DNA of 64,000 nucleotides from Mannheimia haemolytica (GTDB taxonomy: Bacteria > Pseudomonadota > Gammaproteobacteria > Enterobacterales > Pasteurellaceae): NCBI GenBank assembly GCA_900638155.1, contig LR134495.1:1302001-1366000 (forward strand). The letters are read 5' to 3'. Under the pieces are notes generated by a model. The model searched no databases. It had not been told where the DNA came from and was given only the letters and a program-made list of their open reading frames with translations. Below are positions 50,184-62,100 of this stretch, piece after piece. Both the position numbers and the translations under genes were made by a program. Positions within the stretch are counted from its first letter, which is position 1. Each line of letters opens with the position of its first letter.

Positions 50184-52466
50184 ATGACTTTAGATCGTCT
50201 TTGTATTGCCCTGATTCTATTTCATCTGCCTATTTTATGGTTGCCTAAAGCGTTTCTATTTGTGGGTATAGTAATAGGAACTTTAGTGCTGATATTGAGT
50301 GTTTATCTACGCTCAAAATTAACGGCTATACTCGGCGTGTTGATTTGCGTGGGGTATATCCAAATCATTCAAGTTGCAAAAAATGCAGAAAAACCAATCG
50401 CTAGTAAAACGCCTGTTCAATTTGAAATCAGTAAAATTCTGAAGCAAACCGATTACCAAACGGCGATTGCGACACTTAATAACGGTGAGCATATCTACTT
50501 GAATTGGCAATCGGAACAACCTCTATTACTGGAACAAGCTTACCAAGCCGAACTTAATCTCCGTCCCATTTCGTCTCGTAGCAATATCGGTAATTTTGAC
50601 CGCCAGCGTTGGTATTTTGCCAATCATATCAATATGACTGCAACAGTTCGCCAGGTTGAAACATCAGCTAAAACTGATTATACCTTGCGTACAAATTGGC
50701 TGAATAAAGTAAAAGCTGAAACGGACGTTTTGCCTACGCAAGGCTTGTTATTGGCTCTAGCTTTCGGCGAAAGGGAGTGGCTGAAAACAGAGCACTGGGA
50801 GCAATTCCAACAAACCGCTACCGCCCACTTAATTGCGATTTCAGGCTTGCACATCGGGCTGGCAATGTTATTTGGTGTTTACCTTGCTAAAGGTGTCCAA
50901 TGGCTCTGCTTGAAAAGTGAGTTTAGACCATTACAAGCGGTCGGATTTTCCCTTTATTTTGCAAGAGTAATGGGGCTCGCCACTGCATTCGGTTACAGCT
51001 ATTTAGCCGGTTTTGCCGTGCCGACTGTCAGAGCATTGTTCGCGATTGCGTTTGTCTTGCTTTGCCAATTCCTACGGCGACACTACACCCCTTGGCAATA
51101 TTGGGCGAGAATAGTGGCGTTACTGATTTTAATTGATCCATTGAGCTTGCTGTCTGATAGCTTTTGGCTCTCAATTTTAGCGGTAGCAAGTTTAATTTTA
51201 TGGTATCAATATTTTTCCCTTAGCCGATTTTTAAACGATGAATATCGTAAAAAAATCACAAAATTCCACCGTTTGTGGTTATCGCTTTTGCACTTACAAA
51301 TCGGCATTTGGCTGATTTTCTCACCGGTTCAACTTTACTTTTTTGAGGGCGTTTCTGCTTTTGCATTGCTTGCCAACCTGATTATTGTGCCGCTGTATAG
51401 CTTTTTGCTTGTACCACTGATTTTATTTACGCTATTAACCGACAATCTGTTTTTAACGTGGCAGTTGGCGGACTATCTTGCTCAATTTAGCTTATGGCTG
51501 TTAGCCCCATTTTCTAATGCGTGGTTTGCATTAAGCCATTGGCAGCAATGGCAGTTGCTTTCGCTTAATTTATTGGTTTTAGCATTACTTTATTGCAAAT
51601 TATATCGGCAGGCTTATAAAAAATGGTTGAGTGCAGTAGCGGTATCCCTATTGTTCAATCTGAGTTTTTATCTCCCTAAGCTCTTTAATCAAGCCCAAAC
51701 AGAATGGATTATGTTTGATGTGGGGCAGGGGCTGGCAATGGCATTAATTTATGAGCAGAACAAAGCGGTGATTTATGACACGGGATCGAGTTGGCAATCG
51801 AAGAATGGCGATGTCAACTCAATGGCAAAAATGGAAATTTTGCCGTATTTAAAGCGTAATGGGGTTGAGGTTGAAGCGATTTTTCTAAGCCACGATGATA
51901 ACGATCATTCAGGTGGGGTAGTGGAGTTATTGCAAGCATACCCAAAAGCAAGGTTAATTAGTTCAAGCAAGGTGGCGTATCACAATATAAATCCCGAGCC
52001 TTGTATGGCAGGAAAAGCGTGGCAATTTGGCGAATGGCAATTATCGGCACTGTACCCGTCAAAAATTGTAGAGCGAGCCAAAAACCAAGACTCTTGCGTT
52101 ATTTTAGCCAAAAATGCCCGCTTGCAAATTTTGCTGACAGGAGATTCCGGCGTGGAACAAGAACGCCAATTTGCCCATCAGCTCGGCAAAATTGATTTTC
52201 TACAGGTTGGGCATCACGGTAGCAAAAGTAGCACCGGTGAAACCTTATTAGCAGCTACTCAGCCAACATTTGCACTAATTTCTGCCGGCAGATGGAACCC
52301 GTGGAAATTACCGAATAAGCAGATTATTGAGCGATTAAATAGAAAGCATATTAGCGTATTAAACACTGCAGAAACAGGAATGATAAGGGTAAAGTTTTAC
52401 CCAAATTCTATTGAAATTGAACAAGCAAGGGGAGCATTCTCCCCTTGGTATAAGCAGTTTTATTAA
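50184..52466 (+). CDS. comEC: DNA internalisation protein ComEC/Rec2
   Basis: A 760-residue competence protein that forms the inner-membrane channel for incoming single-stranded DNA. An N-terminal OB-like soluble domain (about 60-165) is followed by the Competence domain with many membrane segments (about 190-500, with AISGLHIGLAMLFG) and a C-terminal metallo-beta-lactamase-like domain (about 505-750). The last has SHDDNDHSGGV and QVGHHGSKSS. An uptake signal lies inside the gene (50933-50941). The organism's many uptake signals and this intact gene both point to natural transformation. The RAYT gene follows 11 bases later. Confidence 0.95.
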   Translation: MTLDRLCIALILFHLPILWLPKAFLFVGIVIGTLVLILSVYLRSKLTAILGVLICVGYIQIIQVAKNAEKPIASKTPVQFEISKILKQTDYQTAIATLNNGEHIYLNWQSEQPLLLEQAYQAELNLRPISSRSNIGNFDRQRWYFANHINMTATVRQVETSAKTDYTLRTNWLNKVKAETDVLPTQGLLLALAFGEREWLKTEHWEQFQQTATAHLIAISGLHIGLAMLFGVYLAKGVQWLCLKSEFRPLQAVGFSLYFARVMGLATAFGYSYLAGFAVPTVRALFAIAFVLLCQFLRRHYTPWQYWARIVALLILIDPLSLLSDSFWLSILAVASLILWYQYFSLSRFLNDEYRKKITKFHRLWLSLLHLQIGIWLIFSPVQLYFFEGVSAFALLANLIIVPLYSFLLVPLILFTLLTDNLFLTWQLADYLAQFSLWLLAPFSNAWFALSHWQQWQLLSLNLLVLALLYCKLYRQAYKKWLSAVAVSLLFNLSFYLPKLFNQAQTEWIMFDVGQGLAMALIYEQNKAVIYDTGSSWQSKNGDVNSMAKMEILPYLKRNGVEVEAIFLSHDDNDHSGGVVELLQAYPKARLISSSKVAYHNINPEPCMAGKAWQFGEWQLSALYPSKIVERAKNQDSCVILAKNARLQILLTGDSGVEQERQFAHQLGKIDFLQVGHHGSKSSTGETLLAATQPTFALISAGRWNPWKLPNKQIIERLNRKHISVLNTAETGMIRVKFYPNSIEIEQARGAFSPWYKQFY

Positions 52467-52477
52467 GGAACAAAAAA

Positions 52478-53017
52478 ATGCAGAAATATCAGCCGGAGAT
52501 TCATAGGAGACGTTCAATTCGTCTAAAGCATTATGATTACCGATCACAAGGATTCTATTTCATTACTATTTGTTGTAAAAATAAACACCATTTTCTCGGT
52601 GAGATTGTCGATGATGAAATGAGGCTCAATCAGATTGGGAATATTGTACGTCAATGCTGGGAAGATATACCACATTATTTCCCAAACGTAAGCTTACATA
52701 GCTTTGTAATTATGCCTAATCATTTACACGGCATTATTGAAATTGTCGAAACTGTAGGGGCAAATCATCATTTGCCCCAATGTATAAGGGCGAAAAATGT
52801 TTCGCCCCTACGGGGAACATCACAAACAATCGGTTCTATTGTGAGAGGTTTTAAAATTGGTGTAACTAAATGGGTTCGTCAAAATACCGATATTTCTGAA
52901 ATTTGGCAACGGAATTATTATGAACACATTATTCGTAATGAAAAATCGTACTTCCAAATTATCGAATATATTGAAAACAATCCCTTAAAATGGGTGGAAG
53001 ATTGTTTTTATTCATAA
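52478..53017 (+). CDS. REP-associated tyrosine transposase (RAYT, IS200-like)
   Basis: A 179-residue Y1 transposase. The HUH metal motif is in MPNHLHGII (His-Leu-His) and the catalytic tyrosine is in QRNYYEHIIRNEKSY. The N-terminus RLKHYDYRSQGFYFITICC is typical of the RAYT group, single-copy domesticated transposases that cut and move REP elements. No terminal inverted repeats of an insertion sequence flank it. The region between the HUH motif and the tyrosine (residues 93-112) is encoded by a complete GTAG-type REP pair (52754-52811), read through in frame. It is 11 bases after comEC and convergent with queA. Confidence 0.92.
   Translation: MQKYQPEIHRRRSIRLKHYDYRSQGFYFITICCKNKHHFLGEIVDDEMRLNQIGNIVRQCWEDIPHYFPNVSLHSFVIMPNHLHGIIEIVETVGANHHLPQCIRAKNVSPLRGTSQTIGSIVRGFKIGVTKWVRQNTDISEIWQRNYYEHIIRNEKSYFQIIEYIENNPLKWVEDCFYS
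52754..52811. repeat. REP inverted pair inside the RAYT gene
   Basis: GTAG plus the stem GGGCAAAT / ATTTGCCC (loop CATC) at 52754-52777, a 10-base spacer, then the stem GGGCGAAA / TTTCGCCC (loop AATG) plus CTAC at 52788-52811. The pair has the same architecture and near-identical length (58 versus 59 bases) as the element at 28396-28454, but a different central palindrome sequence. Confidence 0.88.
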
Positions 53018-53042
53018 TGTTGTTCCTTATAACCCTCATAAA

Positions 53043-54128
53043 TTAAGGAACATCACTCAACGCATTTGGGTTTTTATTGATAAACATCGCATCGCCATAG
53101 CTGAAAAAACGGTATTTTGCTTCTACTGCGTGGGCGTAGGCGTTCATCGTATTTTTGTAGCCGGCGAACGCCGAGACTAACATAATTAGCGTGGATTCCG
53201 GTAAATGGAAATTGGTTACTAACGCATCAATGACTTTAAAGGTTTTTCCCGGGTAAAGGAAAATAGCGGTGTCAGAAAAGAACGGTGCAATTAATTTCCC
53301 GTCTTTTTCAGCCGCTTGGGCGGCACTTTCAACCGAACGCACTGATGTCGTACCAACCGCAATGACTCGTTTTCCTTTAGCTTTCGTTGCAAGAATTTTA
53401 TCAACGACTTCTTGGCTCACTTCGGCATATTCGGCGTGCATTTTATGATCTTCAATGGTTTCTACCCGTACCGGCTGGAAAGTACCTGCACCAACGTGTA
53501 GTGTCACGAAAGCAGTTTCGACTCCTTTTGCTTTTAGTTTTTCAAGCATTGCATTATCAAAATGCAAACCGGCGGTAGGGGCTGCAACTGCACCTAACAC
53601 TTTGCTGTAAACCGTTTGATAACGCTCTTGGTCGGCGTCTTCATCAGGGCGGTCAATATAAGGTGGAAGTGGCATATGACCGGCTTGCTGTAGCAATTCA
53701 AATAATGGCTGATCTCCGTTAAACTCCAATTCAAATAGAGTATCGTGGCGAGCTACCATTGTTGCTGTAAAGCCTTTTCCTTCACCTAGCTTATCTTCCC
53801 CAAAGATCAATTCAGCCCCTTCTTTCGGTGCTTTTGAGGCTTTAACGTGAGCCAAGCAACGGTGTTCATCTAACACACGTTCTACTAATGCTTCTACTTT
53901 ACCGCCACTCGGTTTTCGACCATAAAGACGAGCCGGGATCACCCGAGTGTTATTGAAGATCAACAGATCACCTTCGTTGATATGGTCGTATAAATCCACA
54001 AATTGTTGGTCGGCAAATACCCCTGTTTCTCCGTTTAAATGTAGTAAACGGCTGGCAGAGCGTTCAGCAGTCGGGTAACGAGCAATCAGCTCATCGGGTA
54101 AGTTGAAATGAAAATCTGAAACTAACAC
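53043..54128 (-). CDS. queA: S-adenosylmethionine:tRNA ribosyltransferase-isomerase
   Basis: QueA, 361 residues, transfers the ribosyl group of S-adenosylmethionine to make epoxyqueuosine in tRNA. Conserved blocks: [42 protein letters not shown] and [19 protein letters not shown]. The start is GTG (VSDFHFNLP follows after Leu), matching E. coli MRVTDFSFELP. The ribosome-binding site is weak. tgt, its usual partner, is not in the window on this side. Confidence 0.96.
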   Translation of the reverse strand: MLVSDFHFNLPDELIARYPTAERSASRLLHLNGETGVFADQQFVDLYDHINEGDLLIFNNTRVIPARLYGRKPSGGKVEALVERVLDEHRCLAHVKASKAPKEGAELIFGEDKLGEGKGFTATMVARHDTLFELEFNGDQPLFELLQQAGHMPLPPYIDRPDEDADQERYQTVYSKVLGAVAAPTAGLHFDNAMLEKLKAKGVETAFVTLHVGAGTFQPVRVETIEDHKMHAEYAEVSQEVVDKILATKAKGKRVIAVGTTSVRSVESAAQAAEKDGKLIAPFFSDTAIFLYPGKTFKVIDALVTNFHLPESTLIMLVSAFAGYKNTMNAYAHAVEAKYRFFSYGDAMFINKNPNALSDVP

Positions 54129-54285
54129 GGTTATTTTATTCTCTTATAGTATAAAAATGGCGGAGATTTTAGCATAAAAACCGATTGACGTCAGAAGATG
54201 TAAAGCACTTCAAAAATTGGAGTTTGCAAAACACCATAAATTTTTATAGACTAAAAAAGATTCAATATCTTATTGGCGTAATCCT

Positions 54286-56055
54286 ATGAAATATTCACAA
54301 AATTTAATTTTAAGTTCGCTGTTGTTAAGTATTTCTTTCGCTGCGGAGGCAGACTCAAGAGCTGCACAAACACACATTGATGCAACTCAACAACAAATTG
54401 ATGCTGCCCAGCAACACCGTCAACAGCAATACCAACAAAGCCAAGCAGAAAAATTTCAGCCGAAAGCTGATGTGCGGCTCGAGACACAAATCACTGATAC
54501 ACTTACTCTTTCCAATCACGAATTGCCTTGTTACCCCATTCATCAAATCACCCTCATTGACTATTCGCCTGATAATTCTCTGACTACCAGCCAATTCCAA
54601 TGGGCGTTTGAAAAAGCGGCAAAATCACTTCATTTGACACTACCGCATTGTTTCGGTGGTGAAGGGTTAGGCGTGTTGATGAAGCAAATCCAAAACGAAA
54701 TTATCGGCAAAGGTTATGTCACCACACGAGTGGTCACTGCAGAACAAGATTTACGTGGCGGAAAATTAGTCTTAACCGTGATTCCAGGCAAAATACGCAA
54801 TACCTTAGTGGTAGATAGCGGCAAAGTACCGCGTTTTACCAAGCTGCACGCCTTAACCGGTTTTACTTTTGCCGAAGGCGATATTCTGAATGTGCGAGAT
54901 ATTGAGCAGTCGTTGGAAAACCTAAAACGGGTGCCGACGGCGGAGGCAAATATTGAGATTTTACCCAGTTCAAGTGAAAAAGCGGAGGTGGGAGACAGTG
55001 ATTTAAAAATCAGCTATTCGCAAGCGTTTCCATTTCGCTTAAATCTTGGTCTGGACGATGCCGGCTCGAAATCCACAGGCAAATTACAAACCTCAGCCAC
55101 GCTGTCTATAGATAATATTTTTTCGGCAAATGACCTGTTCTATACCTCTTTTACCCATTCGATGAAACAAAAAGGCGATGATAACGGCAGACGTGCCAGT
55201 AAGAACCTCACGTTTTACTATTCCGTGCCGTTTGGCTATTGGCAGTTAGCGTTTTCGCACACTCATCATCGTTATCACCAAGAAGTATTTGGTGCCTTTG
55301 ACAAGAGCTATCTCTACGCCGGTGAAAGTGATACCGATAAATTAACCCTTTCTTATCTGCTTTATCGTGATGCCAAACGCAAAACGACCTTGTCCGGTTC
55401 ACTTTGGTCACGCCAGTCGCAAAACTATATTGACGGCTCAGAAATTGAAGTACAAAAACGCCGAATGGCAGGTTGGGAAGCCGGTTTTTCGCATAAAGAA
55501 TATTTCCCGACCGCTACGCTTGAGCTTTCGGCTAATTTCAAACGAGGTACGGCAGCACGAGGGGCATTATCGGCACCTGAGGAAGATTATGGTGAAGGGA
55601 CTTCTCGCCCTAAAATCATCATGGCAAGTGCAAGTCTGACGAAACCGTTTTTTTGGGGCAAGCAGCCATGGCAGTGGCAAAGTAGTCTAAATGCTCAGTG
55701 GAATAAAACTCCACTGGTTCCGCAAGACCGCTTTTCCATTGGCGGGCGTTACACCATACGTGGATTTGACGGTGAATTGACGCTTTCCGGTGAACGTGGC
55801 TGGAACTGGCGTAATGAGTTGAGCTGGCAATTTAATCCGAGCCACGCTTTTTATTGGGCGGTAGATGGTGGTCGAGTGTCCGGTTGGGCAACGGAAAATC
55901 AGCTCGGACATCATTTAATGGGAACAGCCATTGGGTTTCGGGGTGGAGTTAAAGGATTTAGTTATGACGTGTTTGTCGGTAGACCGATGCGAAAACCGGA
56001 AGGGTTTAAAACCTCAGATACCGTTGCCGGTTTTAATATTGGCTACAATTTTTAA
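54286..56055 (+). CDS. Two-partner secretion transporter TpsB (ShlB/FhaC/CdiB family)
   Basis: A 589-residue outer-membrane Omp85-type pore that exports the TpsA protein encoded next. A signal peptide (about 1-22) is followed by a Gln-rich helix (about 25-60), two POTRA domains (about 75-220, with HQITLIDYSPDN and GYVTTRVVTAEQDLRGGKL) and a 16-strand barrel. The barrel contains the family signature around FSIGGRYTIRGFDG, whose RGF tip enters the pore. The chain ends in Phe, the outer-membrane sorting signal. It begins 157 bases from divergent queA and ends 51 bases before tpsA. Confidence 0.95.
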   Translation: MKYSQNLILSSLLLSISFAAEADSRAAQTHIDATQQQIDAAQQHRQQQYQQSQAEKFQPKADVRLETQITDTLTLSNHELPCYPIHQITLIDYSPDNSLTTSQFQWAFEKAAKSLHLTLPHCFGGEGLGVLMKQIQNEIIGKGYVTTRVVTAEQDLRGGKLVLTVIPGKIRNTLVVDSGKVPRFTKLHALTGFTFAEGDILNVRDIEQSLENLKRVPTAEANIEILPSSSEKAEVGDSDLKISYSQAFPFRLNLGLDDAGSKSTGKLQTSATLSIDNIFSANDLFYTSFTHSMKQKGDDNGRRASKNLTFYYSVPFGYWQLAFSHTHHRYHQEVFGAFDKSYLYAGESDTDKLTLSYLLYRDAKRKTTLSGSLWSRQSQNYIDGSEIEVQKRRMAGWEAGFSHKEYFPTATLELSANFKRGTAARGALSAPEEDYGEGTSRPKIIMASASLTKPFFWGKQPWQWQSSLNAQWNKTPLVPQDRFSIGGRYTIRGFDGELTLSGERGWNWRNELSWQFNPSHAFYWAVDGGRVSGWATENQLGHHLMGTAIGFRGGVKGFSYDVFVGRPMRKPEGFKTSDTVAGFNIGYNF

Positions 56056-56106
56056 TGAATGATTGAGCATATTGTATTAAGTATATTGTGCTATTAAGGA
56101 ATTATT

Positions 56107-59100
56107 ATGAATAAGCATTGTTTTCGCACTATTTTCAGCAAGACCTTACAACGTATCGTGGTGGTATCTGAATTAGCAAAATCAGCAGGTAAATCAGAAA
56201 GTGAAAGTATGACAAGCGGTGCAATTTTACAAAAAATTTGCAAAATTCGACCGCTTGCGTTCAGCTTGTTCTGTGCGTTGGGATTCGTTACCTTATCAGA
56301 TAACGCTATGGCGGAAACCTTGATTATTCAAGCCGATAGCACTGCACCGAAAAATCAGCAGCCGATTATTTTGCAAACTGCCAACGGGCTGCCGCAAATC
56401 AATATTCAAACCCCGAACGATAAAGGGCTGTCGCACAACAAATATAGCCAATTTGACGTAGCGGAGAAGGGGGCAATCCTCAACAACAGCCGCACCAACA
56501 CCGCCACCCAACAAGCCGGTATGGTGCAAGGCAACCCATACCTTGCCCGTGGTGAAGCGAAGGTGATTTTAAATGAAGTCAATTCCAGCAAGCCTTCGGT
56601 AATGAAGGGCTATGTGGAAGTGGCAGGCAAAAAAGCGGAGGTAATTATCGCTAACCCGAGCGGCCTGCACTGTGACGGCTGCGGCATTATCAATGCAGAC
56701 CGTGCCACGCTCACCACCGGCAAACCGCAGATAAACCAAGGCAATTTAGAAGGTTTTGTGGTGGAAAAAGGCAAGGTGACGGTTGCCGGCAAAGGACTAG
56801 ACAACAGCCGAGTGGATTACACCGACATCCTTGCCCGAGAAGCGAAAATCAACGCCGGTGTCTGGTCGAAAAAAGAGACCAAAGTCATTACCGGCAAAAA
56901 TACCGTCAAGCGGTCAAATTCCGACAAAAATTTGCAAATTATTCACACAAACCAACCGCTTGCAGGGGAAGAAAAACCGCAGGTGGCAATTGATGTGGGC
57001 GAACTGGGCGGAATGTATGCCGGCAAAATTCACCTGATTGGCACGGAACAGGGTGTGGGCGTGCGTAACGCAGGACATATTGGGGCGAGTGCCGAAACGC
57101 TCACGATCGACAGCCAAGGGCGAATTGTAAACAGCGGCACGTTCAACGCCCAAAAACAAGTGCAACTCAACGCCCAACACGGAATTGAAAACCACGGTAA
57201 AATCGAAAATAAACAGGGCGATATTCAGCTTAAATCGAAAGCCGATATTCAAAATAGCGGTTCGATTGTTGCTCGAAGTGGCGATATTCAGAAAAAAGCC
57301 GATACTAAAATCCAGCAAAGTGGCGAAACGGTCGCAAAAGGCAATATCACCTACACCGCCCGCCAAATTCACGCTGACAAAAACTCACTGATTGCCGCTG
57401 GGGTAGATATTACAGACACCGCACTGGGCGAAGTGCGGAAGCTGGAGGCTCAATCTGCGACAGGGAAAACCATTCAACTCACTGCCCCAGAAAAAACCAC
57501 CGTGCAGGGTAAAAATATCGCTTCGGGTAAAATTAACGTTGCGGCGGCTGAGATTGATGCCAATCAGAGCCAAAATAATGCCCATACCGTTGAATACAGT
57601 GCCAAATCGGGCGATATTCAGGCGAATAGTGCGCAGTTTAGTGCAAATCAGATCAAGCTTACCACCCCAAAATGGCTTTCCACCGAAGGAAGCCAGCTAA
57701 CCGCAGAGGTGATTGAGACCCAACAAGCAAATTTAAATGCTCGTGGCTCGGTTTGGAAGCAAACCGGTGAGCAGGATTTTCGCTTAAAAGCAGAGAATAT
57801 CCATACTGACTCGGCTCGTTTTTCAGTAGGTGGACATTTTGAGATTGACGGTAATCGTTTAACAAATAATCAAGGGCTATTAAGTAGTGGCAAGCGGTTA
57901 GGGCTAAATTTAAATGATGCTGTGGATTCAGTCGATGGCAAATTGGTTGCAAAAGGCGAGTTATCTATTCGTGCTCCATTGCTGAATAATCAGCAAGGTC
58001 TGATTTTGAGTGGCGAAAAACAGGCGATTACGGTCAATACGTTAAAAAATCAATCGGGGGTGATCACCTCTCAAACGGAGCAAACCCTTGATATAACTAG
58101 CGAACTGCAAAATCAAGGCGGGCGAATTTCCGCCAGCGGTGTTGCGATTAACGCTCAATCCTTAGATAACCGTGAGCAGGGAGAAATCAGTTCAGCAAAA
58201 GGGTTAGCGATCACAGTTTCCCAACAAGTAGATAATCGGCACGGTGTTATTCAAAGTATGGGAAATCTCACCCTAAATAGTACGCTTTTGGATAACCAAG
58301 CTGGTGTACTGAAATCGGCCACAGATATCACGCTCAATGTACCGACTGTCTTAAATAATCGGATCTCGGAAAACGGATCGCTGATTGAAGCGGGTAACTC
58401 ACTTACGATGAACAGCTCCGTAGTTGAAAACCAAGGCACCTTGGCACGCCAACCTCAGCCAACACAGGGGATTATTGCATCGCAGTTTGTACTGAACGGC
58501 GCAAAACAGCTCAATAATGAAAAAGGCGGTATTTATATCGGCTCATCAGCACGATTTACCCTCAGCGACAGCTTAAATAACCGTAATGGGGAAATTTTAA
58601 GTTGGGGCGATCTGGCTATTTTCGGCGGAAAATCACTCACAATGACGAATACCGAGGGAAAAGTTTCTGCAAATAATGGTTTGGAGATCACTGCCAAAGC
58701 GTTATCCGGTGATGGTGATGTACAAGCAGGCGATATTCGCCTGAATTTGCAAGAGAACTTTGATATTACCAAAGATATCAATGCGAATAGGTCGATGATT
58801 ATTCAGACTGAGGGAGATATTCTCAATCGCAAAAAATTAGCCGCAAATGACCGCTTGCAGCTCACGGCAAACCAAATAACCAATGCACAAAATGCCCGAA
58901 TAAGTTCGGCAGATACCCGTTTGACAGCAACTTTAACCGTCTATAATGAAGGCTTAATCAATAGCCGCTCGGACAACGATAACGCTCAAACTGTGATTAA
59001 AGCTCAAGAAATCCACAATATCGGCACAGGGAAAATTTATGGCGATAAGGTGGTACTAGGTGCGGAGAGGATACTAAATCAAGATAAAGACGGGACCTCT

Positions 59101-62100
59101 GCCACTATTGCTGCTCGTCAATCTCTCGGTTTAGCGGCTAAAGTAATTGAAAATAATACCCTAGTTTATGAAGCGAATAAGAAAAGCGGTTCATTAATAT
59201 ATAGCGGAGGAGAGATAGCGATTGGGCGTCAATTAAATGAGCAAGATACCGTTATTGGCAACGCAGAGCAGCTACATAACCGCAGCAGTATTATTGAAGC
59301 TGAAGGGCGTATTCAGTTGAATGCGGATAAGGTAGCGAATGTAAATAGTCATTATCGTTCGGAATTGGAGACCACTGATCGCCAAACTGTGAACGAACAT
59401 TTTATTTTGCCAAGAGATAAGCATAATCGAGGTGGAAGTGATGTATATGATAACGGGCATTTGCCGACAATTAATGTGAATCAACTCCGCAAAGGCTACT
59501 ATCGCAAAACGTGGAGCTATTGGCAAAAGTATGATGATGATGCTTTAACGGTTATTACGGATATTAATCAAATTACCGATAAAACCATATTGGCTAAACC
59601 GAACGCCTTAAAATGTGACGATCAAAATATGCTGAATTGTGTAGCATTACCAGCAGGTGAATACAAAAAAGATAGTCCTGTTTGGCAAAAATTTGGGATA
59701 CTGGCACCTGAAGTTGATCAGCCCGAAATGACACCGGAAATTGTTCGTGCAATGAATGAAGAAGATGCTGCAACTCAACATTTAAGTGAAGCTGAACAGG
59801 ATAAATTACTGCGAGACCAAGAAAATGGTATTGCACCTGTTGTTCCGGCAAAACCGATAGAACCGGTTAGAGAAGCTACGGAAACAGAAACCCAATATCA
59901 AAAACGGTTAGAAACGTATCAAACAGAACTAAAAAACTATGAAGCTGCAGAAGCTTCCTATCAGCGTTATGTGCTATTAAAACCATTTATTGATTGGCAA
60001 GCTAAATATGGCAATCGTATGCAGGAGCTAGATGAGGCAATAGCAGCTCACAATAGCAATATTTTAGGGCGAGAATATGCACATTTCTGGAATTTGTGGA
60101 TCAATGAGCGTATGGTGAAAGAGAATATCACTAAAGCCAGCTTACCGGCACAGATCTTGGCAGGTGGCGATCTCACTTATCAAAGCGATGAGTTTATCAA
60201 CGATAAAAGTTGGGTTATTGCAGGCAAAGCGTTAAATCCGATTGGTAGAGGTAGAATTACTAACCTTGATGATGCTGATGCCGTTCGCCAAGATTGGGAA
60301 CTGGGAAGACGTCAATTCTCTTTTACTGAGTACCACGGAGGCACAAAAAATCGCCACTCTCGCTACGATGAAAATGATGGTCCTCTCGCTCGTTTAAAAG
60401 AAGTCCATAAGGATATGAATATTTTTGTCGAGCTGGAAAATACTTCACCGACCGCTTATACAGATTATGTGGACGCTAAAGCAGCAAATGCCGTGAAGCC
60501 GGAAGGCAATCAGGTTGAACGGGGTAATCTACCCGATGCCCCTAATCCGCCAACAATGGCGATTGAACGCATACCAAGCCCGAATGCAGCCGCATTTGAG
60601 GTTCGCTCAATGACGGTCGATACCCGTTTGCCAAACCAAGGGCTTTATCGTATTAACCCTCAAGCGGATAGCCACGTTCTGATCGAAACCGATCCGAATT
60701 TCACCGATAAAAAACGCTGGTTAAGCAGTGATTATATGTTCAATGCCCTACGCTACGACCATAACAATGTGCATAAACGTTTGGGCGATGGTTTTTATGA
60801 ACAGCGCTTAATTCGAGAGCAAATCAACCGCTTAACCGGCAGACAATTTTTGGGCGGCTATACGGATTTTGATAGCCAATATAAAGCCTTGATGGATGCC
60901 GGCATCACTTTTGCGCAGAAGTTTAATCTACGGTTGGGCATTACCTTATCGCCGGAGCAAGTGGCAAGCTTGACCAGTGACATTGTCTGGTTTGAAACCC
61001 AAACGGTTCGCTTGCCAAACGGTGAAACGGTGTCGGTATTAGTGCCGAAAGTGTATGCCCTTGCACGCAAAGGTGATATTGACGGCAAAGGTAGTTTGAT
61101 TTCCGCCGATACACTGACAATCAACAGCAAAGAGATAGTAAACCAAGGCACGATAGCCGGCCGCCGTTTGGCACAGTTTAATGCCGAATGGTTAGAGAAT
61201 AGTGGCACACTCAGTGGTGGCGTGCTTGCTGCCAAAGTGAGCGGTGATCTGGAGAATATTGGCGGCAAGATTGAAGCGGATAAAGCGATTTTGCTGGATA
61301 TTGCGGGCAATTTTAACCATACCTCCACCACCCGAACCACACAGATTGACCTAGACGGTTTTAAACGTACTGAAACCAATCTTGACCGTAAAGCTCTACT
61401 GCACGTTAAAGATGAAAATGGACTGCTGCAAGTACAGGCAGGCAACATCACCTCAGCAGGCGCAGACATCATCAATGACGGACAGGGGCAGACCTACTTA
61501 TCTGCAAAAAATCAGTTGAATTTGACCGCTTTACAGGTTGGTTTTGACGAAAAGATGGGCGGAGGAAATCATTATCGCAATGAGGCAGTGAATGATGTAG
61601 TTATCTCGAATGTTAAAGGTAATGGCAATGTGACACTGGTTGCTAGAGATATTTATTCAGAGGGTGCGGATTTAGATTTTAAAAACCGCTTGGCGTTGAT
61701 TGCGGAGAATAATGTGGTGCTGGGTACGGCGATACGCACCAGTGAATTTGAAGAGCTCCACAAATATAAAGGCGGTAGTGCGGTCTCGAAGAAAACCAAA
61801 ACGGCTTACGACCGAGTAAATGAAACCTTGCATAAAGGTTCTGAGCTAACAGGTGAAAACATTGTGATTCAAGCAGGCAATGATATTCAAGGCGAAAGCA
61901 TTCTTGCTGTCTCACGCAGTGGCGATATTGATATTATCGGCGGTAATAATGTAACGCTCAGTTCGGCAACAAACCAACTTTCGGAACAGCATATTCGTGA
62001 GACAAAACGCAGCGGTTTCCTGAACGGGGGTGAAATCGGCTTTACTATCGGCAGCCAAAAAACACGTCAAGAGAATACCTTAGACGGAGCAATCCAAAGC

